Counted from the stretch's first letter, positions 21,789-31,817 are shown. The stretch is 64,000 bases of DNA from Wolfiporia cocos (GCA_029448655.1 JACCLO010000026.1:113592-177591); one strand, 5' to 3'. Made by a program: numbers and translations. Notes: generated by a model from the sequence alone, not told the origin.

Positions 21789-22883
21789 TGACACAGATGG
21801 CTCTGTGGGACTCACTAAGCTAGTATCCTGCGATGAACTAGGCGACTTAGTGAGGAAGAGGTTATCAGACGCAGTAGGAGGTAGGAGGTTCTTCTACGGC
21901 GTACGCCGAGAAGAATAGAACTAAGGTTATAGGCCGTCAAGGCCCTACTTATCTACAAATATAACGGGTCATGTGCTACTGTATAGTGCATGCCCGATAA
22001 GGAGTGTGGGCTTGGTTGCCATAAGGGCGACCAAGTGGTACGACTACTCTACAAAGGCCGTGACCCGCCGGTAATGGCCGAGCCAATGGTAAAAGAGAGA
22101 GCGTGTGGTCTCATCGTTAGATGGACATGTGAATACGGGCGCAGCCCGGGTATAAGGGATGCCGGTTGCCGGATACCGTGAGGTATAATGGCGATTGGCC
22201 GGTCATCGTGTGCTGACCAAGGCGGAACGCCGAGGTCGTAATGCTATTGGGCCAGCAGGCACCGTAGCATGTGATATGTCCGGACCGGATGGTTACCGGG
22301 ACGTATGGTGGTCTTAGCCGTGAGGCGAGGACCGGTGTTTGGGCGGCGCCGTGATGGCAGAAGCCCGGGACTTGGGGAACGCCGAGTCCGTGGGATGGCC
22401 TAGAAGGCCGAGCCTATAGCGATATTGCCTTGGTGCGAATATAGTGCTATTTGGCCGTGTTGGCATTTTTATGCGAAGGCGTGGCGCGCCTGAGGTGCCA
22501 TTGTGATCAAGGATCTTATGGCGGTGGGAAGCCAGGAAGGCCGACCCAATAGTACAAGGCCGCGAGGCACTATTTGTACATTGTGGACATTATTATGCGA
22601 GCGTGCCGCGCTCGGCCTATCATTATGATCTAAGGATCTATGACGTGGCTGGTCTTGCTCTGACGGGCGAGACCTGTATGACGTATGCTGTAACTATGCT
22701 ATTGGACCGGAGGGTACCGTAGCGTTACGTAAGCTGGTCATGTGGTTGACAAGCCCGGTTAAGAGCTTGTCGTGGTGGCAATGGGAGTTAACCCGTAGAT
22801 AACTTGTAGTTAGACGTATAAATCCCAGGTAAATTGCTATAATCGTAGGAAAAATGCTGTAAGCCCCAGATAAATCTGTGACA
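21789..22883 (-). repeat. Element E 5' LTR
   Basis: 1095 bp. The sense-strand start TAGTTCTATTCTT (21923-21911) pairs over 13 nt with 21775-21787, one base inside the LTR. The TATA region here is mutated (GATAAGTAGG); the solo copy at 58214 keeps TATATAAG. U3 contains two related blocks starting ATTATTATGCGA about 90 bp apart. Confidence 0.9.
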
Positions 22884-23057
22884 CCCTCAACGCCTAACAT
22901 CCCACTAACTAGACATGGCATCCCAAGACTAAGTCGACAAAGGGGTCACAACGCCCTAAGACAAGGTCGAGGTACATCGCACAGACTAGCGAGTATCTTA
23001 TAGAGACGCAGCAAGGTGATAACGAGCAAGGAGGGCCTAAGCCCCACACATCGAGAT
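22884..23057 (-). repeat. LTR N, second piece
   Basis: Continuation of the LTR whose start lies at 16313, beginning with the CCCTC target repeat of element E. It ends where element F is inserted (left flank GAGAT). The rest of N was not found on the far side of F, because F is truncated. Confidence 0.6.
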
Positions 23058-23700
23058 TGTCACAGATTTATCTGTTCTCTAATTTTCCCTGTATTTTTCA
23101 CTATTTCTTCGCATTTATTCCAAATTGTTCGTCAACATCTGCACTTATCCTGTATCTAAGCTATACTTAAGCTACCGTGCCGCTGTACCGAACCATAACC
23201 TCGTAGATCACTCACGTGACCATTCCCACGCTAGACGTCTTATCTTATCTCTCAACCACGTTACTTATTCATCACATGATACTATCTCCAGCATCATTAG
23301 CGCTGCCACGTCATAACTGACATCACCGTTCCAGACTCTGGGCAGAGTCCGGACCCACATCACGTTTCCAACGTAGACACCTTACTCACGCATCGTCATA
23401 CTAATGACATATCCCGACCGGCCTATGACTCAGCCCGGGATCCCCATATCACAAGCTTCGGACACTTCGTTAGCACCGCCATTACCGGCCTGTGCCCTAC
23501 GCCCTACTGTATCGTTAGTCCTACTTAGAGTACCAGGGGTCCTATACCACATGTATATAAGTTTGCATACTCTGGCGGCTATTGCCCCAGAACTATCAAC
23601 TTCGTTACACAGCGATAACACTCTTGCCTAACAAGCAACTACTACTTAGTCTTCTTAGCTCGTCTAACTACAAGACCTTACAAGTAAGTCATTCATTACA
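23058..23700 (+). repeat. Element F 5' LTR
   Basis: 643 bp, TGTCACAGATTTATC to CATTACA. Left flank GAGAT. Right end set by the self-priming site at 23703-23713; the boundary is certain to within a base or two. Confidence 0.82.
23554..23599 (+). promoter_or_regulatory. Element F core promoter and transcript 5' end
   Basis: TATATAAG (23554-23561), 27 bp, AGAACTATCAA (23589-23599). The latter is complementary over 11 nt to 23703-23713 (TTGATAGTTCT), two bases past the LTR. Confidence 0.75.
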
Positions 23701-24060
23701 CTTTGATAGTTCTTTTTCTACGCCCCCAGCCTGGCAAGGCTCTGGGTGGTTTGATTTCTATCTGTTTCTAGGTCGTTTTGTCTTGGTATTCAAACAGCGT
23801 ATTGGGTTCTGGGGGAATACTATAGCCGATCCACATGGCTTTACAGTGGCAGGCGGTCGTTCTGACAAGAACTTGCGTCTGAGTCCGAAAACATTCTTGG
23901 GTCATTATGCCAACCAGGGTTAACCCCTAACCGAGCGATCCTCGAATAAGTAGGCCGTCTTACCCCATAGACGTTAAAGGGATCTCCTTACATATGTAAC
24001 GGACGAAGGCCCTGCGCCGCGCTCTATAGGTCGAGAAGCTTCCGGGCATCTCCCTGAGCC
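23701..24060 (+). other. Element F leader, first part
   Basis: 360 bp of non-coding leader starting with the self-priming site, then a GC-rich hairpin (CCCAGCC and GGCTCTGGG, 23730-23752). It continues at 32526 after element B. Confidence 0.7.
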
Positions 24061-24768
24061 TGTTACGGGTCGAATACCCGTTCGTATATTCGAGTCGCGA
24101 ATATAGATCGTTCTTCTGCACGTGGGCGTATAGCCGTATGCAAGGCAAATGCTCGTTAGATGCCTTCAAGTCCTAGGTGAAGTTCCTAGGAGATCGTATA
24201 ATATCCAATACGCGTTAGAGGATATAATCTGTTCAAGTGCGAGTCTAATAGAATATAAGACTCGCCTAAGTCCGAGAAGTCAGTGTGCACTTCGAGGACT
24301 TAGTCGTTCAGTTGCTCGAGCGAGAAATACTGAGCGTAGTTTCCTACGTTTGAGAACGAGTATAAGACTTCTTGTTTATACAACAAGGTCGAGCTGAAGA
24401 GCCTCGACAGTAAGTACATTAGTTTATATACTACGTTGGGTTTTAGGGGTCAAGTCCGTCCCAGATGTCACCGATACTATCTACGCTATAGTACCAAACG
24501 TTTGATAGGTATGTAGTGATATACCTGAGACGATAGATAGGAATGATGGCGGTTGAACGCCATCTATCAGCTAACGAACGATGAACATGAAACGGTGGCA
24601 GAGTTGGATCTGCCGAAGATGAAATGCGCCCTATAGACTAGTACAACTGGGGATGCGCCCAGTAGAGTCACGAGTAGCCAGGGGAGTTGGTTGCGCAACA
24701 AGTCCCTGTATCGTATTCGTTCGGTGGTGAGTTCTGTCAATATTCGAAAAATCAAAATAATCGTAACA
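24061..24768 (-). repeat. Element B 3' LTR
   Basis: 708 bp, TGTTACGGGTCG to TCGTAACA on the plus strand. The downstream open frame of pol enters this LTR and stops at 24567. Confidence 0.95.
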
Positions 24769-27700
24769 TCAGCCCCTCCATAGGCATTCGTCGGCCTCGA
24801 CGAATTTTCCAAGTTCCCCTCTTCAGAGTGCCTCGGCGTCCTGTTCGTTGTAGATGTCGCCGTTCCCGCTGAGGGACGGGGTCGTAGGAGTTCGCCATAC
24901 GAAGTGTTGGCGGCATCCATTCTGTCGATGACCTGGTTGATTGAGCCCACAAGTTCTGCAAATATAGTCGGGGCAGTCGAGGATCCAGTGGTTAGCGGAG
25001 CCACATTGTCGACACGGCTGCTCAGGTGAGGGCCTCGCTGGTACCCGTAGGGAAGGGATATCGCGGAGGTATTTGTTGTGTTGATACCTCCAGTGGTGTG
25101 CGGCTCGGTGGAGGTTTCGTGCGGCCCATGTGGGTAAGGAGGCGGTGTCTCGTTCGTGCTCCCTCGCACCTCGCTCAAACTCCTCGCGGGTAATGCTCTG
25201 CACCGACGGAGATCGTCGAATAGGCGGCGTGCTATTTGCTCTTCGCTGTCGCGCTGGGGTAGCCCTAGGGCTCGTCGGGCGTGCAGGTGGTTCACGTCTC
25301 CCGTTGCCTCCCATACCAGAAATACGTGGCGTCGGGTCTCTAACTCCTGTTCGGCGGGCCCTCTGAGTCTCGGTAGGCAGAGGAAATAATACTCTATCGC
25401 CCTCCATAAAATCAAACGGCCTTGCAACTCGGCGTCGTTCGTCGGGGGTGAAAAAGCGGGCAGGTCGTGGTGTGTATTCGGGTCGACTGGGAGTAACGTG
25501 CTCGCGATCCTCGAAGTCGTTGAGCGCGTGTCGTAGTCGGGCCGTTGTAGTGGCGGCCAATCGGTCGATAAGTCTGTCGGTGAGTAGCTCGAGTCCCTCT
25601 CTCTGCGCTCTGATCTGCCCCTCCATTCGGACGAGGTCCTCGGTGATGTTCTGGTACGAGCTGTAAACGTGGGTGAGGTCCTGCGCGATGTCGAAGAGGG
25701 CCGACCAGCCATCGGCTCGGCCAGCAAAAGGTCCCTCGGCCCTGTACCAGAGGAGGGCGTGTCTAATCTGCAGATGCTGGGGAGAATACCTCCTTGGTGG
25801 CGTACCTCGCGGTCGGCCTTCTCGATGATCCGCATCGCCGGGGGTCGTGGTACGGCGGGGGAGTTGGTGGCGAGTCGTCGACATACTATTACAGTCCTGC
25901 TTTCGAGTGTCGGGGTTGTTCTGACTCTCGTCCTGTGGTAGTCTTTTATCAGTTCCTTGGAGTGCTCCAAGTTCCCCTCGTCTTCCCATGAGTTGTCGGC
26001 CGTGGCATAGCCTTTCCACTTGACGAAGTATTGATGCTTCTTTCTTTGCCATCTGTCAGCCAAGATGGCTTCGACTTCGTATTCTTCTTGTCCCTTGATG
26101 ATATCAGGTGGCGGCCGTAGGTAATTGGGTCCGTGTACCCTCGTTTCTTTGAACGGTTTTAGTAAGGCAGCGTGGAAGACCGGATGAATTTTCCAATTTC
26201 CCGGTAGCTGTAGTCGGTATGTCGTGGGTCCCATTTTTTCTGTGATGGTGAAGGGTCCTTCTCTTTTTGGTGCCAGTTTGTTTGATTCGTAGGGGATCAT
26301 TAGGTTCTTGGCGTCGAGCCAGACTTTATCCCCTTTCTCAAGCTTTGGCAGCTCTCTGATGAACCTCCCTGCCATTCTTTTCTGGGCTAATTCATGCGCG
26401 ATGAATGCCATTTTTCGCGCCTCTTTGATCTTCTTGATCCTGTCGACCGCTGCCGGGACGTTCCCTACTCTGTCATAGTCTGGGAATCCTCTCGGGACAT
26501 ATCCCAAGATTATTTCAAGTGGCGCTGGTCGGTTTTCGGTCCGTCTGGTGTTGTGCGCAAATTCGACGTCAGGCAGTCGTTGCACCCACTGGAAAGGGTC
26601 GTTCATGCAATAGATGCGAAGGTATACTTCGATCTGTTGATTCATTCTTTCTGTCTGTCCGTCGGTCTGTGGATGGTATGCCGTGCTCATCGCTGATTCT
26701 GTTCCCTGCAGCTTGCATAATTCTTTGAAGAGCTTTGATGCAAACTGTGGTCCTCTGTCTGAAATGATCTTTCGGGGGATGCCATATAGCGAGTAGATTT
26801 TCCGGTGAAATATCTCTGCCGCCCCTTCGCTAGTGATCGTTTTGTCGCATGGGGTGAGAGAGATGGCCTTGGATAGGCCATGGTCGACAATCACCATCAT
26901 GGAGTCATACTTTCCGACTCTTGGCAGGTCGGTGACAAAATCGACCGAGCACTGTGAGAAGGGGAGGGCGTCTTCCCGTGTCGGTATTGGTTGCAAAGGG
27001 GGTTTCAGCGGATTCCTATCAGGTTTCATCTGTTGACAGATTGCACAGCCCCGGACGTATTCCGCTATCATTGTTCTCATGTCAGGCCACCAAAAGTGGG
27101 TCGTAATCTGTACTGTTGTACCCCAGATTCCAGGGTGTCCGGCCGGGATCGTGTCGTGGTATTTTGAGATGATGTCCCGTCGAAGGCCCTCGTCCCTTGG
27201 CACGTACATCCTGCCCTTGTAGAGCAGTATCCCATCCGTTTGTTGCCATTCATCTGCGGTGGTCCTCGCGGGGAATTCGCCTGTGCCCCCTAGAGCACGG
27301 ATCGCCTGTTCCGCAGATTCATCTCGATCGTTGGCGTTCTTGATTCGATCAATGATCGGGATCTGGATTGCGTGGACAACGAGTTCGTCTGGAATCATGG
27401 TGATCCCCTCGTTGTCTTCGTTGCTTTCGTCTAGGTGGTACAACCTGGAAAGCGTGTCGGCCATGACTAGTTTCCTTCCGGGGACGTGCTGTAATTTCAG
27501 GTCGAATTGCGAAAGGAATAGATGCCATCTCGCTTGTCGCTGATTTAGGCGCTGTGCGCTTCTCCAGTACGTCAGGTTCTGATGATCACTTCGGATCAAG
27601 ATCCGATGCGGTGCTCCTTCCAATAGGTGCCGCCATTCTTCTAGTGCTTGGACTATTCCGAGTAGTTCGCGATCGTAGATTTCGTAGTTCCGTTCTGTCG

Positions 27701-29144
27701 ATGTTAGGGATTGTGAGAGATATCCCACTGGCCGTTCGCCCCCTGTTTCATCTATCTGTTTCAGTACTGCTCCTGTGGCGAACTGAGATGCGTCTGTTTC
27801 GAGGATGAACGGTTTCTCCTTGTCTGGTGTTCCTAGTGCGGGCGCCGTCGTGAATGCTTTCTTCATGAATTCGAATGCTTTCTGTTCTTTCTCCGTCCAT
27901 TGGAACCCTGTCCCTGTGACCGTTTTTGTGAGGTCTACCAAGGGTCGGGCGTGCGTAGAGTAGTGATCGATAAATTTCCGATAGAAGTTCGCAAATCCTA
28001 GGAAGGATCTGACTTCTTTGAGATTTCGAGGAGTCGGCCACTCCTTAATTCCATTGAGTTTCGCTGGGTCCATCTGGATATTTCCTGGGGTGATGACTAG
28101 TCCCAGAAATTCGACTCTGTCGACACCGAAGGCGCATTTTTCGGGTTTCACAAAGAGATGGTTATCCACCAATCTCTGAAGGATCCGCCACTCCCGTTCC
28201 TTGTGTCTTTTCTCGTCTTCTGAGAAAATGAGGATGTCGTCCATATAAACAAGCACCCATCCTTCGAGGATTTCTTCTTTCAGGATTTCGTTCATCATTG
28301 CCTGAAAGGTCCCGGGTGCATTGCACAATCCGAAAAACATAACCGTGGGCTCGTACAACCCTCGGTTTGTTTTGAAGGCCGCTTTCCATTCGTCTCCCTT
28401 TTTGACTCGCACGTTGTTGTATCCCACTCTAAGGTCCATCTTTGTGAAGATCTTTGCTCCTTTTAGCTTTTCCAGGAGCTCCGAGATCAGTGGTAAGGGA
28501 TAGACGTTCTTTATCGTCCCTTCGTTCAGATATCGATAATCTTGACAGGGTCGTAGGCCGCTGTCTTTCTTTGGGACGAAAAAGAATGGTGACGCCATCG
28601 GGGATTTTGAAGGGACTATGAATCCTTTGGCCAAGTTTTCTTTTAGGAATTCGTCCAACGCCTGCTGCTCTTTAGGCGAGAGTGCATAGATTTTGCAGTC
28701 TTTTGGCACGAAATCGGGTTTTAATTCGATTGCGTGGTCCCATGGTCTCGACGGGGGAAACGCTGCTGCGGACTCCTTACTGAACACCTTGGCGAAGTCC
28801 AGTAGGTGTTTCGGAACCATCTCCTCAATCGTTCGTTCTGGTTCGGGGGTTTTTTGTGCGAATTCCTGGGATTTCGTCAGCGCTTTCCTGACAGCGTTGA
28901 TGATCTGTATCTTTGTTCGGAACTTTTTCCGCGTCTCCCCTTTCTTTCCTATGATCCTAGGGTTATCTTTTGCGAAGCGTCGGATCGCTTCGTATTCTTC
29001 GGGAGTATAGAGTCGCTGCGCTGTTTCTTCTGGCTGGTCTGTGGATCCGAACCCTTTCTCCCCTCGTTCTGTTTCATCTAGGTCTTCGACCTCTAAGATG
29101 TCGGGGGTAAGGTGTCGTTCGAAAATTATCTGGGCTATTCGCAT
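24567..29144 (-). CDS. pol: Element B pol: dUTPase end, RT, RNase H, integrase, chromodomain
   Basis: 1525-aa uninterrupted frame. Residues 1-40 hold dUTPase motifs 4 (R-I-A-Q-I-I) and 5 (G-E-K-G-F-G-S-T). RT follows, with Y-M-D-D near residue 301; RNase H has E-T-D-A-S, Y-E-I-Y-D-R-E and M-A-D-T-L-S-R. Integrase has an HHCC finger (H-D-x4-G-H, then C-A-I-C), D-F-V-T-D-L, I-S-D-R-G and the TERMNQ Glu. The C-terminal chromodomain is Y-E-V-E-A-I-L, Y-F-V-K-W-K-G-Y, S-W-E-D-E, ending near 25990. From there to 24567 the frame stays open but becomes Pro/Thr/Ser/Arg-rich with one helical block (about 25300-25560) and runs into the LTR. The ATG at 29144 is only the first Met after a frameshift; the natural product would start upstream in PR. 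Confidence 0.93.
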   Translation of the reverse strand: MRIAQIIFERHLTPDILEVEDLDETERGEKGFGSTDQPEETAQRLYTPEEYEAIRRFAKDNPRIIGKKGETRKKFRTKIQIINAVRKALTKSQEFAQKTPEPERTIEEMVPKHLLDFAKVFSKESAAAFPPSRPWDHAIELKPDFVPKDCKIYALSPKEQQALDEFLKENLAKGFIVPSKSPMASPFFFVPKKDSGLRPCQDYRYLNEGTIKNVYPLPLISELLEKLKGAKIFTKMDLRVGYNNVRVKKGDEWKAAFKTNRGLYEPTVMFFGLCNAPGTFQAMMNEILKEEILEGWVLVYMDDILIFSEDEKRHKEREWRILQRLVDNHLFVKPEKCAFGVDRVEFLGLVITPGNIQMDPAKLNGIKEWPTPRNLKEVRSFLGFANFYRKFIDHYSTHARPLVDLTKTVTGTGFQWTEKEQKAFEFMKKAFTTAPALGTPDKEKPFILETDASQFATGAVLKQIDETGGERPVGYLSQSLTSTERNYEIYDRELLGIVQALEEWRHLLEGAPHRILIRSDHQNLTYWRSAQRLNQRQARWHLFLSQFDLKLQHVPGRKLVMADTLSRLYHLDESNEDNEGITMIPDELVVHAIQIPIIDRIKNANDRDESAEQAIRALGGTGEFPARTTADEWQQTDGILLYKGRMYVPRDEGLRRDIISKYHDTIPAGHPGIWGTTVQITTHFWWPDMRTMIAEYVRGCAICQQMKPDRNPLKPPLQPIPTREDALPFSQCSVDFVTDLPRVGKYDSMMVIVDHGLSKAISLTPCDKTITSEGAAEIFHRKIYSLYGIPRKIISDRGPQFASKLFKELCKLQGTESAMSTAYHPQTDGQTERMNQQIEVYLRIYCMNDPFQWVQRLPDVEFAHNTRRTENRPAPLEIILGYVPRGFPDYDRVGNVPAAVDRIKKIKEARKMAFIAHELAQKRMAGRFIRELPKLEKGDKVWLDAKNLMIPYESNKLAPKREGPFTITEKMGPTTYRLQLPGNWKIHPVFHAALLKPFKETRVHGPNYLRPPPDIIKGQEEYEVEAILADRWQRKKHQYFVKWKGYATADNSWEDEGNLEHSKELIKDYHRTRVRTTPTLESRTVIVCRRLATNSPAVPRPPAMRIIEKADREVRHQGGILPSICRLDTPSSGTGPRDLLLAEPMAGRPSSTSRRTSPTFTARTRTSPRTSSEWRGRSERRERDSSYSPTDLSTDWPPLQRPDYDTRSTTSRIASTLLPVDPNTHHDLPAFSPPTNDAELQGRLILWRAIEYYFLCLPRLRGPAEQELETRRHVFLVWEATGDVNHLHARRALGLPQRDSEEQIARRLFDDLRRCRALPARSLSEVRGSTNETPPPYPHGPHETSTEPHTTGGINTTNTSAISLPYGYQRGPHLSSRVDNVAPLTTGSSTAPTIFAELVGSINQVIDRMDAANTSYGELLRPRPSAGTATSTTNRTPRHSEEGNLENSSRPTNAYGGADVTIILIFRILTELTTERIRYRDLLRNQLPWLLVTLLGASPVVLVYRAHFIFGRSNSATVSCSSFVS
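24823..26052 (-). CDS. Element B downstream ORF with zinc knuckle, overlapping pol
   Basis: 409-aa open frame on the same strand as pol, one frame over. Its first about 35 residues merely shadow the chromodomain. The rest looks protein-like: a helical block (residues about 125-185), an Arg/Pro-rich linker, and near the C-terminus a perfect CX2CX4HX4C knuckle (C-R-Q-C-G-S-A-N-H, then C) followed by a second Cys-rich unit. The competing pol frame is also open here. A third ORF after the chromodomain is where env sits in retroviruses, but I see no signal peptide or membrane segment. Possibly a second nucleic-acid-binding protein; function unknown. Confidence 0.55.
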   Translation of the reverse strand: MAKKEASILRQVERLCHGRQLMGRRGELGALQGTDKRLPQDESQNNPDTRKQDCNSMSTTRHQLPRRTTTPGDADHREGRPRGTPPRRYSPQHLQIRHALLWYRAEGPFAGRADGWSALFDIAQDLTHVYSSYQNITEDLVRMEGQIRAQREGLELLTDRLIDRLAATTTARLRHALNDFEDREHVTPSRPEYTPRPARFFTPDERRRVARPFDFMEGDRVLFPLPTETQRARRTGVRDPTPRISGMGGNGRREPPARPTSPRATPARQRRANSTPPIRRSPSVQSITREEFERGAREHERDTASLPTWAARNLHRAAHHWRYQHNKYLRDIPSLRVPARPSPEQPCRQCGSANHWILDCPDYICRTCGLNQPGHRQNGCRQHFVWRTPTTPSLSGNGDIYNEQDAEAL

Positions 29145-29923
29145 GCCCGGGATAATTCTAGTGCGCTTTGTCTGAGTAGTTGAAGACGATGGCTCCGACG
29201 TCTCCTCGGTAGTCCGAGTCTATGACTCCGGCTTGTACTACCAATCCGTGTCTGAGGGTGTTGCCTGATCGTCCGGCCAGCCTTCCATACGATCCCTTCG
29301 GGATCTTCATTTTTACTCCTGTAGGAGACGAGTTTCCATCCTCCGGCAGGGAATCTCGGTTTCTTCTGCGGCGTAAAGGTCATACCCTGCAGCTTCTTGG
29401 GTCCCCCTTGTTGGAACTTTTCCTTCTGGGGCAACTACCATTCCACCGTATCCATTCGGATCGTGGCTTCCTGTTTCTTTTCTTCTGCCCCTAGTATTGA
29501 TCGTACATCGACTGTTTGGTCCTTCCAGTCGATTGTGGGGTTTTCAGTCTTTAGCCATCCATACCCTAGAATCATATTCTCTGTTCCAATTGATTCCTAC
29601 CAGGAATCGGACCTTTCGCGTTTTCTGGGTCTTTGGATCTCGTAGTAGTATGGGGGCTTCTCGGTCTATGCGCCCAGCGTTGGGTTCTGTTCCGTCAACA
29701 TTTTTGACGATGATTGGGTTCTTCAAGGGTTGCGTGGGCACTTTGTATTTTTCTACCACTCTACTGTGGATCAGGTTCGACATTGCTCCTGAGTCGATTA
29801 GTGCATTGCACTTCACGGGTTTTGCTAGCGTCATGATTACCGGGATGAAGAGGGATCGATTCTTCTCGAACGAGGTAATTACATGCGCTGCTTTCTCGGA
29901 GGGTAAGACCGTGGGCTTCCCTC
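29145..29923 (-). pseudogene. pol: Element B protease and dUTPase (frameshifted)
   Basis: Minus strand between gag and RT. Protease: A-L-I-D-S-G-A near 29795 and, after a base shift, M-I-L-G-Y-G-W-L near 29562. dUTPase: motif 1 A-A-G-Y-D-L-Y-A-A near 29390, motif 2 G-R-S-G near 29270, motif 3 G-V-I-D-S-D-Y-R-G-D near 29215; motifs 4 and 5 are in the next entry's frame. About five single-base frame changes fall in this stretch, while gag and the rest of pol are open. The protease start and RT share one frame, so the ancestral order was a single PR-dUTPase-RT frame. Placing dUTPase between PR and RT is unusual. Confidence 0.82.
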
Positions 29924-31771
29924 CTAGGCAAAATCCTGTTCTTCTACTAGCCGTGCTAGGAGTTCGGGGTTCTTGGCTTTCAGAGCCCTAATTGCTGTGA
30001 CCGCTCTGTTAGCGGTGATGTATTCAGTCTCTTCCTCGGAGACTTCTTCGATGCGAGCTTCTTGCTCGGCTTCTTCTTCTTCGGTCTTTCGAGTAGTCCG
30101 CCTAGGGCGGGCTGGCTTCTTCGGTTTCTTCGGGCAGTCTCGCGACATATGCCCTGGCTGATGACAGGTGAAGCACTTCCCCTTTTTGATGTGATCGTCC
30201 CTTTCCTGGGTGGTCATTCGGTCTACATCCATTGCATTCGGATCTTTCGGTGTGGTTGTCTGTGGGGCACTGGTGCGTCCGTTATTCTGGTTCGAGGCTT
30301 GCCAAGCCTTTTTCTTGACAAACGGTTTATCCCGTTTCAAGAATATCTTGTACGTATTTTCATAGTACGAGGCAGCGGACTGCCATTCATCAATGGTTGC
30401 TGGCAGCGGTCGAACGCCGATGATGTATCGAGTCGTGTGTTCGGGTAACCCTTTCTCGAAGAGGGTTATGAGCAGCGCGTTTCCGTCCGCGCTGTATCGA
30501 TCGTACTGGGCCTTTCCGGCCAAGTTGTTGAACTCGGTGATATAATCATCGATGTCCTTCCTGTCCTGGGTTACGTCCAGGATTTTCTTTCGCGCCTTCT
30601 GTACCTCTTCGATGGCTCCGAAGGCTTTCTGGAAGTCTGCATCAACCTGTGCAAGACTAGGCGGGAAGAATCGTTTCGTCTGGGGGTTCGTATAAACCCG
30701 GTGATAATTCTGTTTCCATTGGCCCGTTTTCCCCTTGTTCGAAATATAAGAGAGGATAAAGATCACTCTCTGAACGTCGTTCTGGAATGACGTTTCGTAC
30801 ATCGTAACCCAGGAATTGCACTGGTTTATGAAGTTCTGCATGTCGGATCGTTCCCCGTCAAATACGTCTGGGGGATTAATCTTTATCATTGGGGGTCGGT
30901 AGTACGGGTTCGGCGCCGGAGGTTGGGGCTGCGGCGCATTCGGTGGTGGAGGCCCTCCTGGGGGTCCTCCTCCTCCCGGGTATCCTCCACCCGGGTTTCC
31001 TGGGTTTCCTCCGGGGTTCCCTGGGTTCCCTCCAGGGTTTCCTCCTCTGGGGTTCGCGGGGGTTCCTCCTCCGAGTCCTCCAGGAGGGGGGGCATTCCCT
31101 CCTCCGAGTCCGAAGTTTCCTCCCAGTCCTCCTCCGCTTGTACCTGCGGAGGTTCGTCCAAATAGGCCTGAAGGCCATGTTCCTGGGTTTGTCGTTCCCA
31201 TTCCTCCGCTTGGGCTAGTCCAAGACGGATTTCCTCCGCTACCCATTCCGGGTGCGTTCTGTGGGGGGTTTCCAAAGAGGTCTGTTCCTCCAGCCATAGG
31301 CCCAATCCCACTCTGCGCAAAAGCAGATATAAATCCTGGAGGGTCCTGTCCTCCGGTCTGGCTGTTATCTGTTCCTGTAAAGTTTCCAGGATTTCTCCCA
31401 TCATCTCCGATGCGCTCAATTCCTGCCATTCCTGTGGCGCCCGAAGGCTGATTCGTATTTCCATCGGCATCGAAGGTTCTGTTGATGGTTTCGGTTTCGT
31501 TTTCGGTCAACGTCGCGGTTGACATCGGAGGGATTTCTCCGAATCGTTTGAACGCTTCACGCGTTATTTCCCAAGCGGTCGTTCTTGCGGAGGGGTATAC
31601 TTCTACCCACTTCGATGCCCTATCTTCTCTTGGAATGACAACAATTCCTCCGCGGTTACGGAAGGCTCCAATGGTGTCAGTCCACTCGTATCGGTTGAGT
31701 CTGTAGACTCCCTGAATGTCCTCGGGCAAGAGTTCAATCAGTCGTGCTGGGAATTCTGGTCCAAATATCAT
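29924..31771 (-). CDS. gag: Element B gag
   Basis: 615 aa. N-terminal block L-I-E-L-L-P-E is shared with fragment Q. A Gly/Pro/Asn-rich low-complexity stretch occupies residues about 190-290. It is followed by the capsid-like block I-K-I-N-P-P-D-V-F-D-G and a classic CX2CX4HX4C zinc knuckle (C-F-T-C-H-Q-P-G-H, then C) near residue 550. Start at 31771 is the first Met after the 46-nt leader. This gag differs from the coiled-coil gags of A, D, F and M. Structural protein of the virus-like particle. Confidence 0.92.
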   Translation of the reverse strand: MIFGPEFPARLIELLPEDIQGVYRLNRYEWTDTIGAFRNRGGIVVIPREDRASKWVEVYPSARTTAWEITREAFKRFGEIPPMSTATLTENETETINRTFDADGNTNQPSGATGMAGIERIGDDGRNPGNFTGTDNSQTGGQDPPGFISAFAQSGIGPMAGGTDLFGNPPQNAPGMGSGGNPSWTSPSGGMGTTNPGTWPSGLFGRTSAGTSGGGLGGNFGLGGGNAPPPGGLGGGTPANPRGGNPGGNPGNPGGNPGNPGGGYPGGGGPPGGPPPPNAPQPQPPAPNPYYRPPMIKINPPDVFDGERSDMQNFINQCNSWVTMYETSFQNDVQRVIFILSYISNKGKTGQWKQNYHRVYTNPQTKRFFPPSLAQVDADFQKAFGAIEEVQKARKKILDVTQDRKDIDDYITEFNNLAGKAQYDRYSADGNALLITLFEKGLPEHTTRYIIGVRPLPATIDEWQSAASYYENTYKIFLKRDKPFVKKKAWQASNQNNGRTSAPQTTTPKDPNAMDVDRMTTQERDDHIKKGKCFTCHQPGHMSRDCPKKPKKPARPRRTTRKTEEEEAEQEARIEEVSEEETEYITANRAVTAIRALKAKNPELLARLVEEQDFA

Positions 31772-31817
31772 GTGCCCTTACACCGTGGTAGGTGAGGGTG
31801 TGATAAGCTCGACCTTC

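Larger units (their letters stand above)
16340..22883 (-). mobile_element. Element E: 6.5-kb non-coding LTR element
   Basis: LTRs at 16340-17912 (with a nested solo LTR) and 21789-22883, target duplication CCCTC (16335-16339 and 22884-22888). LTR termini TGACACAGAT and ATCTGTGACA. Sense strand is minus: purine tract beside the left LTR, self-priming site beside the right LTR. The 3.9-kb interior has no long frame or retroviral motif. Its first about 860 nt match the leader of element M almost throughout. This fits a large non-autonomous derivative (LARD-like) that keeps the cis signals and borrows proteins. Confidence 0.92.

Noticed and set aside
24823..25990. Envelope gene for element B
   Set aside because: No signal peptide, membrane segment or Cys pattern of a fusion glycoprotein; the zinc knuckle points to nucleic-acid binding.
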